Source: Methanobacterium sp. | GTDB taxonomy: Archaea; Methanobacteriota; Methanobacteria; Methanobacteriales; Methanobacteriaceae | Assembly (NCBI GenBank): GCA_003151535.1 | Contig: PLXT01000029.1 | Coordinates: forward strand, 1 to 13,490 | Reading direction: 5' to 3' | DNA length: 13,490 nucleotides | Shown here: piece after piece, positions 1 to 7,918 of the stretch | Numbering within the stretch: the stretch's first letter is position 1 | Layout of the letters: each line of letters starts with the position of its first letter | Program-made: the position numbers and the translations under genes | The notes under the pieces: model-generated | What the model saw: the letters and a program-made list of their open reading frames with translations, nothing else | Told to the model about the DNA's origin: nothing | Database searches by the model: none

Positions 1-38
1 CCTATGGAACTGCCGTAGTTGCTCAGCCAGTGGAGTAA
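1..38 (+). CDS. C-terminal tail of an upstream gene (partial)
   Basis: Reading from base 3, eleven codons (YGTAVVAQPVE) run to a TAA stop at 36-38. The peptide is compatible with a protein C-terminus, and the GGAG ribosome binding site of the next gene lies inside its last codons (32-35), a usual arrangement in tightly packed operons. The alternative frame ending in TAG at 41-43 gives a Cys/Ser-rich peptide that looks less like a protein end. Too little is visible to name the product. If this reading is right, the next gene is co-transcribed with it. Confidence 0.45.
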   Translation, partial: YGTAVVAQPVE

Positions 39-43
39 AATAG

Positions 44-793
44 ATGTTTGAAGGTAAATTAAAAGTATTAAATAGGGAAATACCAAGAACACTTCTTGGA
101 ACATCCCCATTTATTGCAGCAGCACAGTTCGGTCACAGAGCAAGGCTGTACCAGCTCGACCTGTATAACAATCCAGAAAATATATTTAAAATAATAAGAA
201 AATCATATGAAATGGGCATTACAGGAATTCAAGTTATTCCATATCCTCCAGTTATAGAAGCGATTAATGAGGCTTCAAATGTGGGATATGAAATGGACAT
301 AATTGGAACGGTGCGTCCTGAGAGAGAATTGGAAGATATTGAACTCCTCTCTAATCTCAATGCTACTTCCATGATTCTTCATGCAGACATAACCGATAAA
401 AAAGATTGGAATTTTATTGGTGAAAAACTTCAGATTATTAAGGATGGAAATGCTGTTCCAGGTATTGCAACACACATGCCCTACTTAACAACTAAACGCT
501 TAGTTGGATCTCCTGTACAGGAAATGTTTGATATTTATATGGTTCCTGTAAACAAATTAGGATATCTCATGGACAGTGATATCTATGGATCTGATGAACG
601 AACCCATCTCAATCAACTAATTAAAAGTTTAGATAAAACAGTGATTGTTAAAAAAGTTCTTGCAGCGGGTATACTGCAACCTCAAGAAGCGTTTGATTAT
701 CTAAAAACAGTTGAATTTGCAGATATTGTTGCACTTGGAATCGCTTCTGAAGCAGAAGCCCAAGAAACATTCAGTTTATTGGCTTCACAATAA
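44..793 (+). CDS. Uncharacterised protein, predicted TIM-barrel fold
   Basis: A 249-residue soluble protein of a family I do not recognise with certainty. Eight short hydrophobic beta-like segments alternate with helices: about residues 15-23 (RTLLGTSPF), 58-67, 85-92 (DIIGTVRP), 108-116 (ILHADI), 138-146 (VPGIATHMP), 162-170, 199-209 (VIVKKVLAAG) and 225-235 (FADIVALGIAS). That count and the charged strand ends fit a (beta/alpha)8 barrel enzyme; the last two strands resemble those of aldo/keto-reductase-like and phosphate-binding barrels. Candidate active-site residues are R92, H113, D115, H144, K203/K204. No signal peptide or membrane segment. The ATG follows GGAG (32-35) by eight bases, and T-tracts follow the stop, so it probably ends its operon. 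Enzymatic role unknown; fold confidence is moderate and function is not assigned. Confidence 0.8.
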   Translation: MFEGKLKVLNREIPRTLLGTSPFIAAAQFGHRARLYQLDLYNNPENIFKIIRKSYEMGITGIQVIPYPPVIEAINEASNVGYEMDIIGTVRPERELEDIELLSNLNATSMILHADITDKKDWNFIGEKLQIIKDGNAVPGIATHMPYLTTKRLVGSPVQEMFDIYMVPVNKLGYLMDSDIYGSDERTHLNQLIKSLDKTVIVKKVLAAGILQPQEAFDYLKTVEFADIVALGIASEAEAQETFSLLASQ

Positions 794-802
794 CAACAAT
801 AC

Positions 803-864
803 TTTTTTGTTTTAAGTAATTTTTAGATTAGTGTGGATCATTATAAAATAACATTTTTTTTTTT
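803..864 (+). terminator. Oligo-T transcription termination region
   Basis: Ten bases after the preceding stop there is a T-rich run (T6 then GTTTT, 803-813), followed by an uninterrupted run of eleven T at 854-864. Euryarchaeal termination typically uses such U-rich tracts without needing a stable hairpin; only a weak AACAA/TTGTT pairing is seen around the first run. This would end the transcript of the upstream operon before the membrane phosphodiesterase gene. Confidence 0.5.
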
Positions 865-869
865 ACAAG

Positions 870-881
870 TTTATTTTATAC
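870..881 (+). promoter_or_regulatory. Possible TATA box for the membrane phosphodiesterase gene
   Basis: TTTATTTTATAC lies just after the T11 terminator and about 90 bases before the start codon. An archaeal TATA box here would put the transcription start near 900-905 and leave a leader of roughly 65-70 bases that contains the palindrome at 932-942. The gap is very AT-rich, so this is a weak call. Confidence 0.3.
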
Positions 882-931
882 TTGGAAACATACAAGATAT
901 CTAGACATTATTTTGTGTAAAAATGTTTCAG

Positions 932-942
932 TGAACTGTTCA
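932..942. promoter_or_regulatory. Perfect 11-bp palindrome, possible operator
   Basis: TGAACTGTTCA is a perfect inverted repeat (5 + 1 + 5) about 29 bases before the start codon, between the likely promoter and the GGTG ribosome binding site at 962-965. It is more G+C-containing than the surrounding gap. It could bind a dimeric repressor or form a small leader hairpin. Chance occurrence is possible. Confidence 0.25.
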
Positions 943-970
943 TGCTTTTCAATTTAATTTTGGTGTTTAA

Positions 971-3082
971 ATGGATAAACAATCAGCCCCTTCTAAGAAA
1001 AAAGTTTATATCAGTTATTTATTACGAACAGTGCTATTATGGTTTGGTGATGTGCTCGGATTCATTTTAATAGCCAATTTATCTGTTGGACTTACTATTA
1101 ACAGCTGGCAAACAGCTGTGGTAGTAGTAACAATTATTGGTTTCCTAAACTTGTTTTTTTGGCCAATTTTATCCAAATTATTTTTACCATTCCTTGTTTA
1201 CACAGTTGGTATAGGTTCTCTCCTTTTAAATGGTCTGATGATCTGGTTTGTGAGTAACTTCGTCGCCGGTATAACAATAGAAGGTTGGGCACTCATCCTC
1301 ACCCCCATAGGAATGGCTTTCATTACAACTATTTTATCAACAATTATTACTATAGACGATGATGCATCGTATTACCGTCTCGTTTTTCAAAGAAACATTA
1401 GGGGGAAAAATGACCATCATTCCCTCAAACCCGGAGTTATCTTTCTTGAAATAGATGGTCTTGCACATAAGGTCTTAAAAGAAGCATTAGATAACGGGTT
1501 TATGCCTACCCTTTCTAAATGGCTTGAAAATGGAAGTCACAAACTAACTGTATGGGAAACTGATTTATCAAGCCAAACAGGTGCAAGTCAGGCAGGTATA
1601 CTTCATGGTAACAATGAAAATATCCCTGCATTTAGATGGGTTGAAAAAACAAATGATAATAAAATAATGGTCTCAACAGGTCTTTCCGATGCACCGTTAA
1701 TTGAAGAACGAATATCCGATGGTATGGGATTACTTTCAATTCAAGGTGCTAGTCGTTCTAATTTGTTTTCAGGAGATGCCAAAGATATCATATTCACATA
1801 CAGCCATCTAAAAAATCTTAGAAAATTTTACAGCGGAGCTTGGTATTATTTATACTCCAGTCCATCGAGCTTTGGACGTATAATAGTATTATTTTTGGGA
1901 GATGTATTAATGGATTTTGGATCCCAGTTAAAGCACAGCCTTAAAGATATAAATCCACGTATATACCGTGGTTTATCTTATCCATTTATACGGGCTGGTG
2001 CAAATGTTTTTTTAAGAGAAGTAACTACTTACACATTGATTGGAGATATAATAACAGGTAAAATCGATGTTGCATACGTGACTTATCTAGGTTACGATGA
2101 AATAGCTCACCATTCCGGAGTTCGTGATGAAGATTCATTTAACGCATTAAAAGGTCTGGATAAACAATTTTCTCGTCTTGAAACTGCTGTAGGTTATTCT
2201 CACAGACATTATAAATTTGTTGTTCAATCTGATCATGGGCAAACCAACGGATCTACCTTTAAACAGCGTTATGGAATAACTCTCGAAGATCTTGTCAGGG
2301 GTTTTATTCCTTCCCATATCAAGATATACAGTGAACTATCATCCAACGAAGATCATTTCGCACAGGCCATTACTGCACCTATTGATTCAAGTAAAATGTA
2401 TTTTAAAAATAAAAAGGACAAAACCGTTGAAAAAAGTAGAGAAATTTTTTCAGATACACTAAAAAATATTGAAAAACGTGACATAGCCAACAAACCCTAT
2501 TCTAGAGGAGTTTTGGAATATATACAATCCTATACTATCGATAAAAATCCTAAAGTAAAATCTTCATCGGATGCAGAGGTGATTGTGCTTGCATCTGGAA
2601 ATTTGGGGCTAATATATTTCACACTATGGGAAAACAGATTGAGCTATGAAGAAATTAAAGATATTTTTCCTGATTTAATACCGGGTTTGGTTAAACACCC
2701 CGGAATTGGATTCATAATGGTTCATTCAGATGAATTTGGACCGATTGTAATAGGATCCAATGGCATATACTACCTTAAAACCAATACGATAGAAGGTACA
2801 AATCCATTATCAAACTTCGGACCAAATGCTGCCCAACATCTTAAAAGAACAGATCAATTCAAATACGTGCCAGACATCGTTGTTAACAGTTTCTATGATC
2901 CTGAGATGGATGAAGTTGCAGCGTTTGAAGAACTTGTTGGTAGTCATGGAGGACTCGGTGGTGATCAATCCTATCCATTTGTAATGTATCCATCGGAATG
3001 GAAACTCGAGACAGAAACTATAATTGGTGCTGAAAAGCTTCATAACGTGCTTAAAGCTAGATTAAATCAAGAAAGTCAATAA
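971..3082 (+). CDS. Membrane protein: four-helix holin-like domain fused to alkaline-phosphatase-superfamily phosphodiesterase
   Basis: A 703-residue two-part protein. Residues about 16-127 form four hydrophobic helices resembling the small 'phage holin family 4'/YvlD-type membrane domain. From residue 154 a type I phosphodiesterase/nucleotide pyrophosphatase (alkaline phosphatase superfamily) domain follows, with a full set of likely two-metal-site residues: D162 (FLEIDG), presumed nucleophile T203 (SSQTGASQAG), D376 and H380 (GYDEIAHHSG), D421-H422 (QSDHGQ) and H659 (GSHGGLGG). The family hydrolyses or transfers phosphodiester or phosphomonoester groups; the substrate here is unknown, perhaps an envelope lipid or sugar phosphate. 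Side of the membrane cannot be told from the sequence. The start is supported by GGTGTTTAAATG, like the ahaH start. It is convergent with the regulator gene 34 bases downstream. Function by family is good; specificity is open. Confidence 0.85.
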   Translation: MDKQSAPSKKKVYISYLLRTVLLWFGDVLGFILIANLSVGLTINSWQTAVVVVTIIGFLNLFFWPILSKLFLPFLVYTVGIGSLLLNGLMIWFVSNFVAGITIEGWALILTPIGMAFITTILSTIITIDDDASYYRLVFQRNIRGKNDHHSLKPGVIFLEIDGLAHKVLKEALDNGFMPTLSKWLENGSHKLTVWETDLSSQTGASQAGILHGNNENIPAFRWVEKTNDNKIMVSTGLSDAPLIEERISDGMGLLSIQGASRSNLFSGDAKDIIFTYSHLKNLRKFYSGAWYYLYSSPSSFGRIIVLFLGDVLMDFGSQLKHSLKDINPRIYRGLSYPFIRAGANVFLREVTTYTLIGDIITGKIDVAYVTYLGYDEIAHHSGVRDEDSFNALKGLDKQFSRLETAVGYSHRHYKFVVQSDHGQTNGSTFKQRYGITLEDLVRGFIPSHIKIYSELSSNEDHFAQAITAPIDSSKMYFKNKKDKTVEKSREIFSDTLKNIEKRDIANKPYSRGVLEYIQSYTIDKNPKVKSSSDAEVIVLASGNLGLIYFTLWENRLSYEEIKDIFPDLIPGLVKHPGIGFIMVHSDEFGPIVIGSNGIYYLKTNTIEGTNPLSNFGPNAAQHLKRTDQFKYVPDIVVNSFYDPEMDEVAAFEELVGSHGGLGGDQSYPFVMYPSEWKLETETIIGAEKLHNVLKARLNQESQ

Positions 3083-3115
3083 AAAAAAGGAATATTAAAT
3101 AGTTATTTGAAAAAA
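3081..3115 (-). terminator. Oligo-T terminator for the minus-strand regulator gene
   Basis: Read on the minus strand, the 34-base gap after the regulator's stop carries T6 (complement of 3110-3115) and T8 (complement of 3081-3088). Such U-tracts are the usual archaeal termination signal. The plus strand has no comparable T-run in this gap, so the convergent phosphodiesterase transcript probably runs some way into the regulator gene. Confidence 0.45.
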
Positions 3116-3116
3116 T

Positions 3117-4121
<1,005 letters not shown>

Positions 4122-4125
4122 TTAA

Positions 4126-4135
4126 TCACCGGTGA
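4126..4135. promoter_or_regulatory. Shared palindromic ribosome binding site of two divergent genes
   Basis: TCACCGGTGA is a perfect 10-bp palindrome midway between the divergent start codons (4121 minus, 4141 plus). Each strand reads GGTGA, complementary to the 16S rRNA 3' end: five bases before the plus ATG and four before the minus ATG. This decides the tiaS start at ATG 4141, because the in-frame GTG at 4132 lies inside the binding site. As dyad-symmetric DNA it may also be an operator. Confidence 0.7.
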
Positions 4136-4140
4136 AAAAT

Positions 4141-5409
4141 ATGAACAATATATTATTATACATTGGAATTGATGATACTGATTCCAGTTCTGGAATGTGT
4201 ACCACCTATATAACTTGTGTTATAATCTCCAAACTTAAAGATTGTGGTTTTAATATTACAGGATTTCCACGACTCATAAGGCTTAACCCTTTTGCAAGAT
4301 TTAAAACACGAGGGAATGGTGCTACATCCTTTAAATTGGAATTGAAATCAAATAAAGAAGTTGATGAAGTTAAAAAAATTGTTTTAGAGAATGTTCAACA
4401 ATTATCAGTACTCAAAGACGAACGTACCAACCCAGGGGTTGTTTTCTACCATGGAGAAATAACTCCCGAACTTCAAGAATTTGGATTGGAAACAATTCGA
4501 AATATAGTGACTATTGAAGATGCTGAAAATCTATTAAATAGCGTAGGTGCTGATTTTTATAAGTTCAAAAATGGTAGAGGAATTATAGGTGCATTGGCCG
4601 CAATATGCTGCCCACTTAATGATAAAACATATGAATTACTAGCTTATAGAATCCCTGAAAACTATGGCACTCCTCGTCAAATAAACCATAAATCCATAGT
4701 TAAAATGAATAATAACACTTATCCAGATACATTTGATAATCTTGATGGCAGATACATTGCAATAGAACCTCATACCCCATGTCCTGTACTATACGGTATT
4801 AGAAGTGAAAATCCTGAAATTTTAAATCAAGCCAAAGCTACTGTAAAAGTTTTAGAACCTGTGGAAAGATTCTGTATATATTTAACCAACCAACACACCG
4901 ATATGCATCTCCAAAAAGTTGAAAAAATCTCAGATATGGAGAAATTCAAATGTTACATAGTTGAAGGGATTGTAAGAAACAGACCATACGTAATAGAGGG
5001 AGGACATCTCATATTTACACTTGAAGACAAATCAGGACAGATCGAGTGCGCTGCCTATGAACCAACTAAACAGTTCAGGGAATTTGTTAGAGAACTAGAA
5101 CCTGAAGATACTTTAAGAGTGTATGGTGGGATTGGTGAGGGAGTAACAACTAAAGGAACACTTAACATAGAGAAATTTGAACTTCTTAAACTCGCTGATG
5201 TGGTCATAACAAAAAATCCAATGTGTGATTGCGGTAAAAGAATGAAATCTGCAGGAACTGGTAAGGGTTACAAGTGCCCTAAATGCGGTGAAAAATTAGG
5301 AGAAGGCAAAAAAGAAACTATTAAAATCCAACGAAATATTAAAGAAGGATTTTATGAAACCCCACCATCAGCTAGAAGACATTTAAGTAAACCAATAATT
5401 AGAAATTAA
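4141..5409 (+). CDS. tiaS: tRNA(Ile2) 2-agmatinylcytidine synthetase
   Basis: TiaS uses ATP and agmatine to convert C34 of the CAU-anticodon tRNA(Ile2) to agmatidine so that it reads AUA as isoleucine and not AUG; it is found only in Archaea. The 422-residue product has the usual length and layout: N-terminal nucleotide-binding motif IGIDDTDS (about 8-15) with following GMCTTY; a central region with GRGIIGALAA (about 145-154) and YGTPRQI; an OB-fold nucleic-acid-binding domain (about 270-350); and a C-terminal zinc ribbon with C362, C364, C379, C382 (MCDCG...KCPKCG). The start is ATG 4141, five bases after GGTGA; the GTG nine bases upstream would add three residues but overlaps the binding site. 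It is divergent from the HTH regulator and followed by a 71-base gap, so probably monocistronic. Confidence 0.95.
   Translation: MNNILLYIGIDDTDSSSGMCTTYITCVIISKLKDCGFNITGFPRLIRLNPFARFKTRGNGATSFKLELKSNKEVDEVKKIVLENVQQLSVLKDERTNPGVVFYHGEITPELQEFGLETIRNIVTIEDAENLLNSVGADFYKFKNGRGIIGALAAICCPLNDKTYELLAYRIPENYGTPRQINHKSIVKMNNNTYPDTFDNLDGRYIAIEPHTPCPVLYGIRSENPEILNQAKATVKVLEPVERFCIYLTNQHTDMHLQKVEKISDMEKFKCYIVEGIVRNRPYVIEGGHLIFTLEDKSGQIECAAYEPTKQFREFVRELEPEDTLRVYGGIGEGVTTKGTLNIEKFELLKLADVVITKNPMCDCGKRMKSAGTGKGYKCPKCGEKLGEGKKETIKIQRNIKEGFYETPPSARRHLSKPIIRN
4147..4162 (-). promoter_or_regulatory. Candidate promoter of the regulator gene inside the tiaS coding start
   Basis: The minus strand reads TGTATAATAATATATT here, a TATA-like element inside the first codons of tiaS (residues 3-7, codons for Ile-Leu-Leu-Tyr-Ile). 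Transcription would begin about 25 bases on, near 4130-4133, right at the regulator's RBS and giving a very short leader. The 19-base gap leaves no room for a promoter outside coding sequence. Confidence 0.35.
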
Positions 5410-5414
5410 CTAGA

Positions 5415-5425
5415 ATTATAAATAA
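5415..5425 (+). promoter_or_regulatory. Possible TATA box for the MmgE/PrpD gene
   Basis: ATTATAAATAA lies six bases after the tiaS stop. A start about 25 bases downstream (near 5445) would leave a leader of some 35 bases. No convincing Shine-Dalgarno sequence is seen before the ATG at 5481, unlike most genes here, so this gene may be translated weakly or its start may lie a little downstream. The 71-base gap shows no strong T-run. Confidence 0.3.
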
Positions 5426-5480
5426 AATTTGATTATAATAATACCCTCAATTTATTCAATAATATTAATACTCTAAAAAG

Positions 5481-6839
5481 ATGATAACTGAAAAACTGGC
5501 CAGCATTGTTGTTGATACTGACTATGATAAACTTCCAGAAGAAGTGATCTTAAAGGTTAAACAATGTTTTACTGATTTTCTAGGTGTGACACTCGCAGGA
5601 TCAAAAATTCCTAGTAGTAAAACTGTTAAAAAGATATTTAGAAATGGTAGTGGATCATCAGTTATAGGATCTAAAAAAGTTGGTTTCCTTGATGCTTCGC
5701 TTGTTAATGGTGTGTTTGCCCACAGTCTTGATCTTGACGATGGTCATCGTTTTGCACAACTTCATCCAGGTTGTTCTGTAATTCCTGCAGCACTTTCCAT
5801 TTCAGAAGTCCGTAATAAAACAGGAGAAGATTTTATTAGTTCTGTTGTTGCAGGTTATCAAGTGTCGATTCTAATGGGTATGATCTCAAATCCCGAACAT
5901 CGAACTCTGGGTTTTCACAGTACAGGTACATGTGGAACGTTTGGAGCGGCAGCCGCATCTTGCAAAGTAATTGATCTAGGATTTGAAGATATTGTTAATG
6001 CGCTTGGGCTTGCAGGTACACAAACAGCTGGTTTACTTGAGTCGGACCATGCAGGAAGTACAGCAAAACATCTTCATGCGGGTAAAGCAGCACAAGGTGG
6101 AGTTATATCTGCAATACTTTCAGAAAATGGTTTTGAAGGTGCACCTTCGATAATTGAGGGGAATGAAGGATTTTTAAATGCTATGGTAATTCAGGGTAAT
6201 AAATCGCCCACCACTATTGAGAGTTATGAAAATAGAGCAGATAAAATAATTGCAAATCCGAATTACCATATAATGGATGTTTACTTTAAAAAGTATCCAG
6301 TATGTAGACATCTACACTCATCTGTAGATGCATCTATAGAAATTTACAATCAAATGGTTTCAAAAGATGTTAAGATCGAAGATATTGTTTCAATTAATGT
6401 TGATACATATGAAATCGCTTCCGAACACGACAACTATAATCCAAATACTGTTGAAGCTGTTAGACAGAGCTTACCTGTTGCCATAGCAATTAGCCTGTTA
6501 AATGGTGATTTGAATATTAATAACATTGAAATTAATCCAAAAATTATTTCTTTAGCATCAAAAGTTGTTCTAGAACATGATAAAGAAATGGATGAATTAT
6601 TTCCTGCAAAAAGACCATCAAAAGTTAAGGTAGTAACTCAAAACAATTTTTATACTTGCCGTGTCGATCTACCTATGGGTGAACCAGAACATCCCTTCAA
6701 TCAACAAGAAATATTAGAAAAATTTCATAATCTTAATCCTAATGTTGATCTTGAGGTTTTAGAAATTATAGATGAACTTGAATCCTATAAAATGGGAGAT
6801 CTGATGAAAATTTTAAATAAAGAATTCAAAGATGCTTGA
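5481..6839 (+). CDS. MmgE/PrpD family protein (2-methylcitrate dehydratase / cis-aconitate decarboxylase superfamily)
   Basis: A 452-residue full-length member of the MmgE/PrpD family, whose characterised members dehydrate 2-methylcitrate (PrpD) or decarboxylate cis-aconitate to itaconate (ACOD1/IRG1). Family motifs seen: HSLDLDDGH (81-89), LHPG (H95), GFHSTGTCGTFGAAAAS (H146), TAKHLHAGKAAQGG (K196, K202) and KKYPVCRHLHSS (270-281). Compared from memory with ACOD1 residues D93, T97, H103, H159 and K207, the likely equivalents are D84, G88, H95, H146 and K196, so one active-site Thr is replaced by Gly. Methanogens are not known to use the methylcitrate cycle, so the substrate is uncertain; another hydroxy-polycarboxylate is plausible given the fumarase-like and citryl-CoA-lyase-like genes downstream. 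The ATG lacks a clear RBS. Cytoplasmic; no signal peptide. Confidence 0.88.
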   Translation: MITEKLASIVVDTDYDKLPEEVILKVKQCFTDFLGVTLAGSKIPSSKTVKKIFRNGSGSSVIGSKKVGFLDASLVNGVFAHSLDLDDGHRFAQLHPGCSVIPAALSISEVRNKTGEDFISSVVAGYQVSILMGMISNPEHRTLGFHSTGTCGTFGAAAASCKVIDLGFEDIVNALGLAGTQTAGLLESDHAGSTAKHLHAGKAAQGGVISAILSENGFEGAPSIIEGNEGFLNAMVIQGNKSPTTIESYENRADKIIANPNYHIMDVYFKKYPVCRHLHSSVDASIEIYNQMVSKDVKIEDIVSINVDTYEIASEHDNYNPNTVEAVRQSLPVAIAISLLNGDLNINNIEINPKIISLASKVVLEHDKEMDELFPAKRPSKVKVVTQNNFYTCRVDLPMGEPEHPFNQQEILEKFHNLNPNVDLEVLEIIDELESYKMGDLMKILNKEFKDA

Positions 6840-6842
6840 AAC

Positions 6843-6889
6843 TGATCAATTTATATCATTTTTAAAATGTTCAATGATCAATTATATAG
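6843..6889 (+). repeat. Two direct repeats containing TGATCA and a TATA-like core
   Basis: TGATCAATTTATAT (6843-6856) and TGATCAATTATATA (6875-6888) are near-identical, differing by one T, with a 32-base period. Each joins a TGATCA palindrome to an AT-rich TATA-like stretch. They fill the 91-base gap before the next gene, and could be a duplicated promoter or paired operator sites, roughly three DNA turns apart. Confidence 0.4.
6880..6888 (+). promoter_or_regulatory. Candidate TATA box of the unknown barrel-protein gene
   Basis: AATTATATA within the second repeat copy is placed so that transcription would start near 6908-6912, just ahead of the GAGGGG ribosome binding site (6917-6922) and about 20 bases before the ATG at 6931. 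This spacing is typical for archaeal genes with short leaders. It would make the last three metabolic genes a transcription unit partly independent of the PrpD-like gene. Confidence 0.4.
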
Positions 6890-6930
6890 TTATTTAGTTG
6901 TGAAAAATTAGTAAATGAGGGGTAATTTTT

Positions 6931-7845
6931 ATGAGTATAGAAGATTTTTTACAGGGAATTGGAATCGAAGAAGTTAACTCAAATATAGAAATTTCCGGGA
7001 AAAGTTTTCCAGACGGCTCCCAATACAGATTTGAAGCACCTGGCATACAAAATCCTGGAGCTATGGCTGCTCTTGTTGATGCAACCGACGATTATGGTGT
7101 AAAAGTTCACAGGGTGACACAAACTAAGGGTATAATGCTCTTAACAGACAATGAAATTGAACAAATGGTAGATATTGCATTAGATGCACATATGGAACTA
7201 TTTTTAAGTGTTGGCCCCAGAGCAACCTATGATACTAGCGCTTCTGCCAATACCCCCGAAGGTGCGCGGATAGGATATAGGTTAAGGGGCTATAAAAATT
7301 TATTATACGCACTGGAAGATGTAAAACGTGCTACATCACTAGGTGTACGGGGGATCGTTGTATATGATGAAGGATTACTTTGGGTTTTAAATAAAATGCG
7401 TAAACAAAGAGAATTACCTGCTAAAACACATTTTAAAGTTTCAGCCCATTGTGGGCATGGTAACCCGGCATCTGCAAAACTTTTAGAGGAGATTGGTGCG
7501 AATTCTTTCAACCCTGTACGAGATCTTCAGATACCCATGATGGCAGCAATCAGAAAATCCATAAACATATCTTTAGACATTCATATGGAAAATCCCAAAT
7601 CATCAGGAGGTTTTATCAGACATTACGAAGCCCCAGAGATAATTAGATCTGCAGCACCAGTTTACCTCAAAACTGGAGGGGCAGTAGCAGCACACCATGG
7701 ATGGGAAACAACTAAAAGTCAAGCTGCAGAACGTGTAAGACAAGTTTATCTGGTTCAAAGTATGATAGACCGTTATTATCCAGATGCTAAGATATCAAAT
7801 CTTGGAACTAACGATATGTCTCTACCACAGAAATCAGGAAAATAA
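6931..7845 (+). CDS. Uncharacterised protein, predicted TIM-barrel enzyme (possibly U32-peptidase-like)
   Basis: A 304-residue soluble protein. I do not recognise an assigned function; a distant likeness to barrel proteins labelled 'U32 family peptidase' is possible but unproven. Eight beta-like segments occur in order, about residues 33-38, 56-62 (GVKVHRV), 88-97 (MELFLSVGPR), 138-149 (GVRGIVVYDEGL), 168-178 (FKVSAHCGHGN), 189-199, 212-220 (NISLDIHME) and 243-250 (PVYLKTGG), as in a (beta/alpha)8 barrel. Polar residues gather at strand ends: E35, H60, R97, D146, E147, H173, C174, H176, D216, H218, E220 and K247. D216-x-H218-x-E220 plus H173/H176 could form a metal site. The start follows GAGGGG (6917-6922) by eight bases. 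Its place between PrpD-like and fumarase-like genes suggests a role in the same carboxylate pathway. Confidence 0.85.
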   Translation: MSIEDFLQGIGIEEVNSNIEISGKSFPDGSQYRFEAPGIQNPGAMAALVDATDDYGVKVHRVTQTKGIMLLTDNEIEQMVDIALDAHMELFLSVGPRATYDTSASANTPEGARIGYRLRGYKNLLYALEDVKRATSLGVRGIVVYDEGLLWVLNKMRKQRELPAKTHFKVSAHCGHGNPASAKLLEEIGANSFNPVRDLQIPMMAAIRKSINISLDIHMENPKSSGGFIRHYEAPEIIRSAAPVYLKTGGAVAAHHGWETTKSQAAERVRQVYLVQSMIDRYYPDAKISNLGTNDMSLPQKSGK

Positions 7846-7918
7846 TGGAAATCCGCTTGGTTTAAACTAATTGAAATAGTATGAGGAATCTCAATAACAT
7901 ACAAAATAAGGAGTTTTT

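Noticed and set aside
4132..4140. GTG start for tiaS, three codons upstream
   Set aside because: It lies within the GGTGA ribosome binding site that serves ATG 4141.
7290..7511. Minus-strand reading frame inside the unknown barrel-protein gene
   Set aside because: Shadow of the plus-strand gene, without RBS or recognisable motif.
7879..7902. GTATG/CATAC plus GAG/CTC pairing before the fumarase-like gene, as a riboswitch or leader hairpin
   Set aside because: Short stems interrupted by a five-base bulge; not stable enough to support a call.
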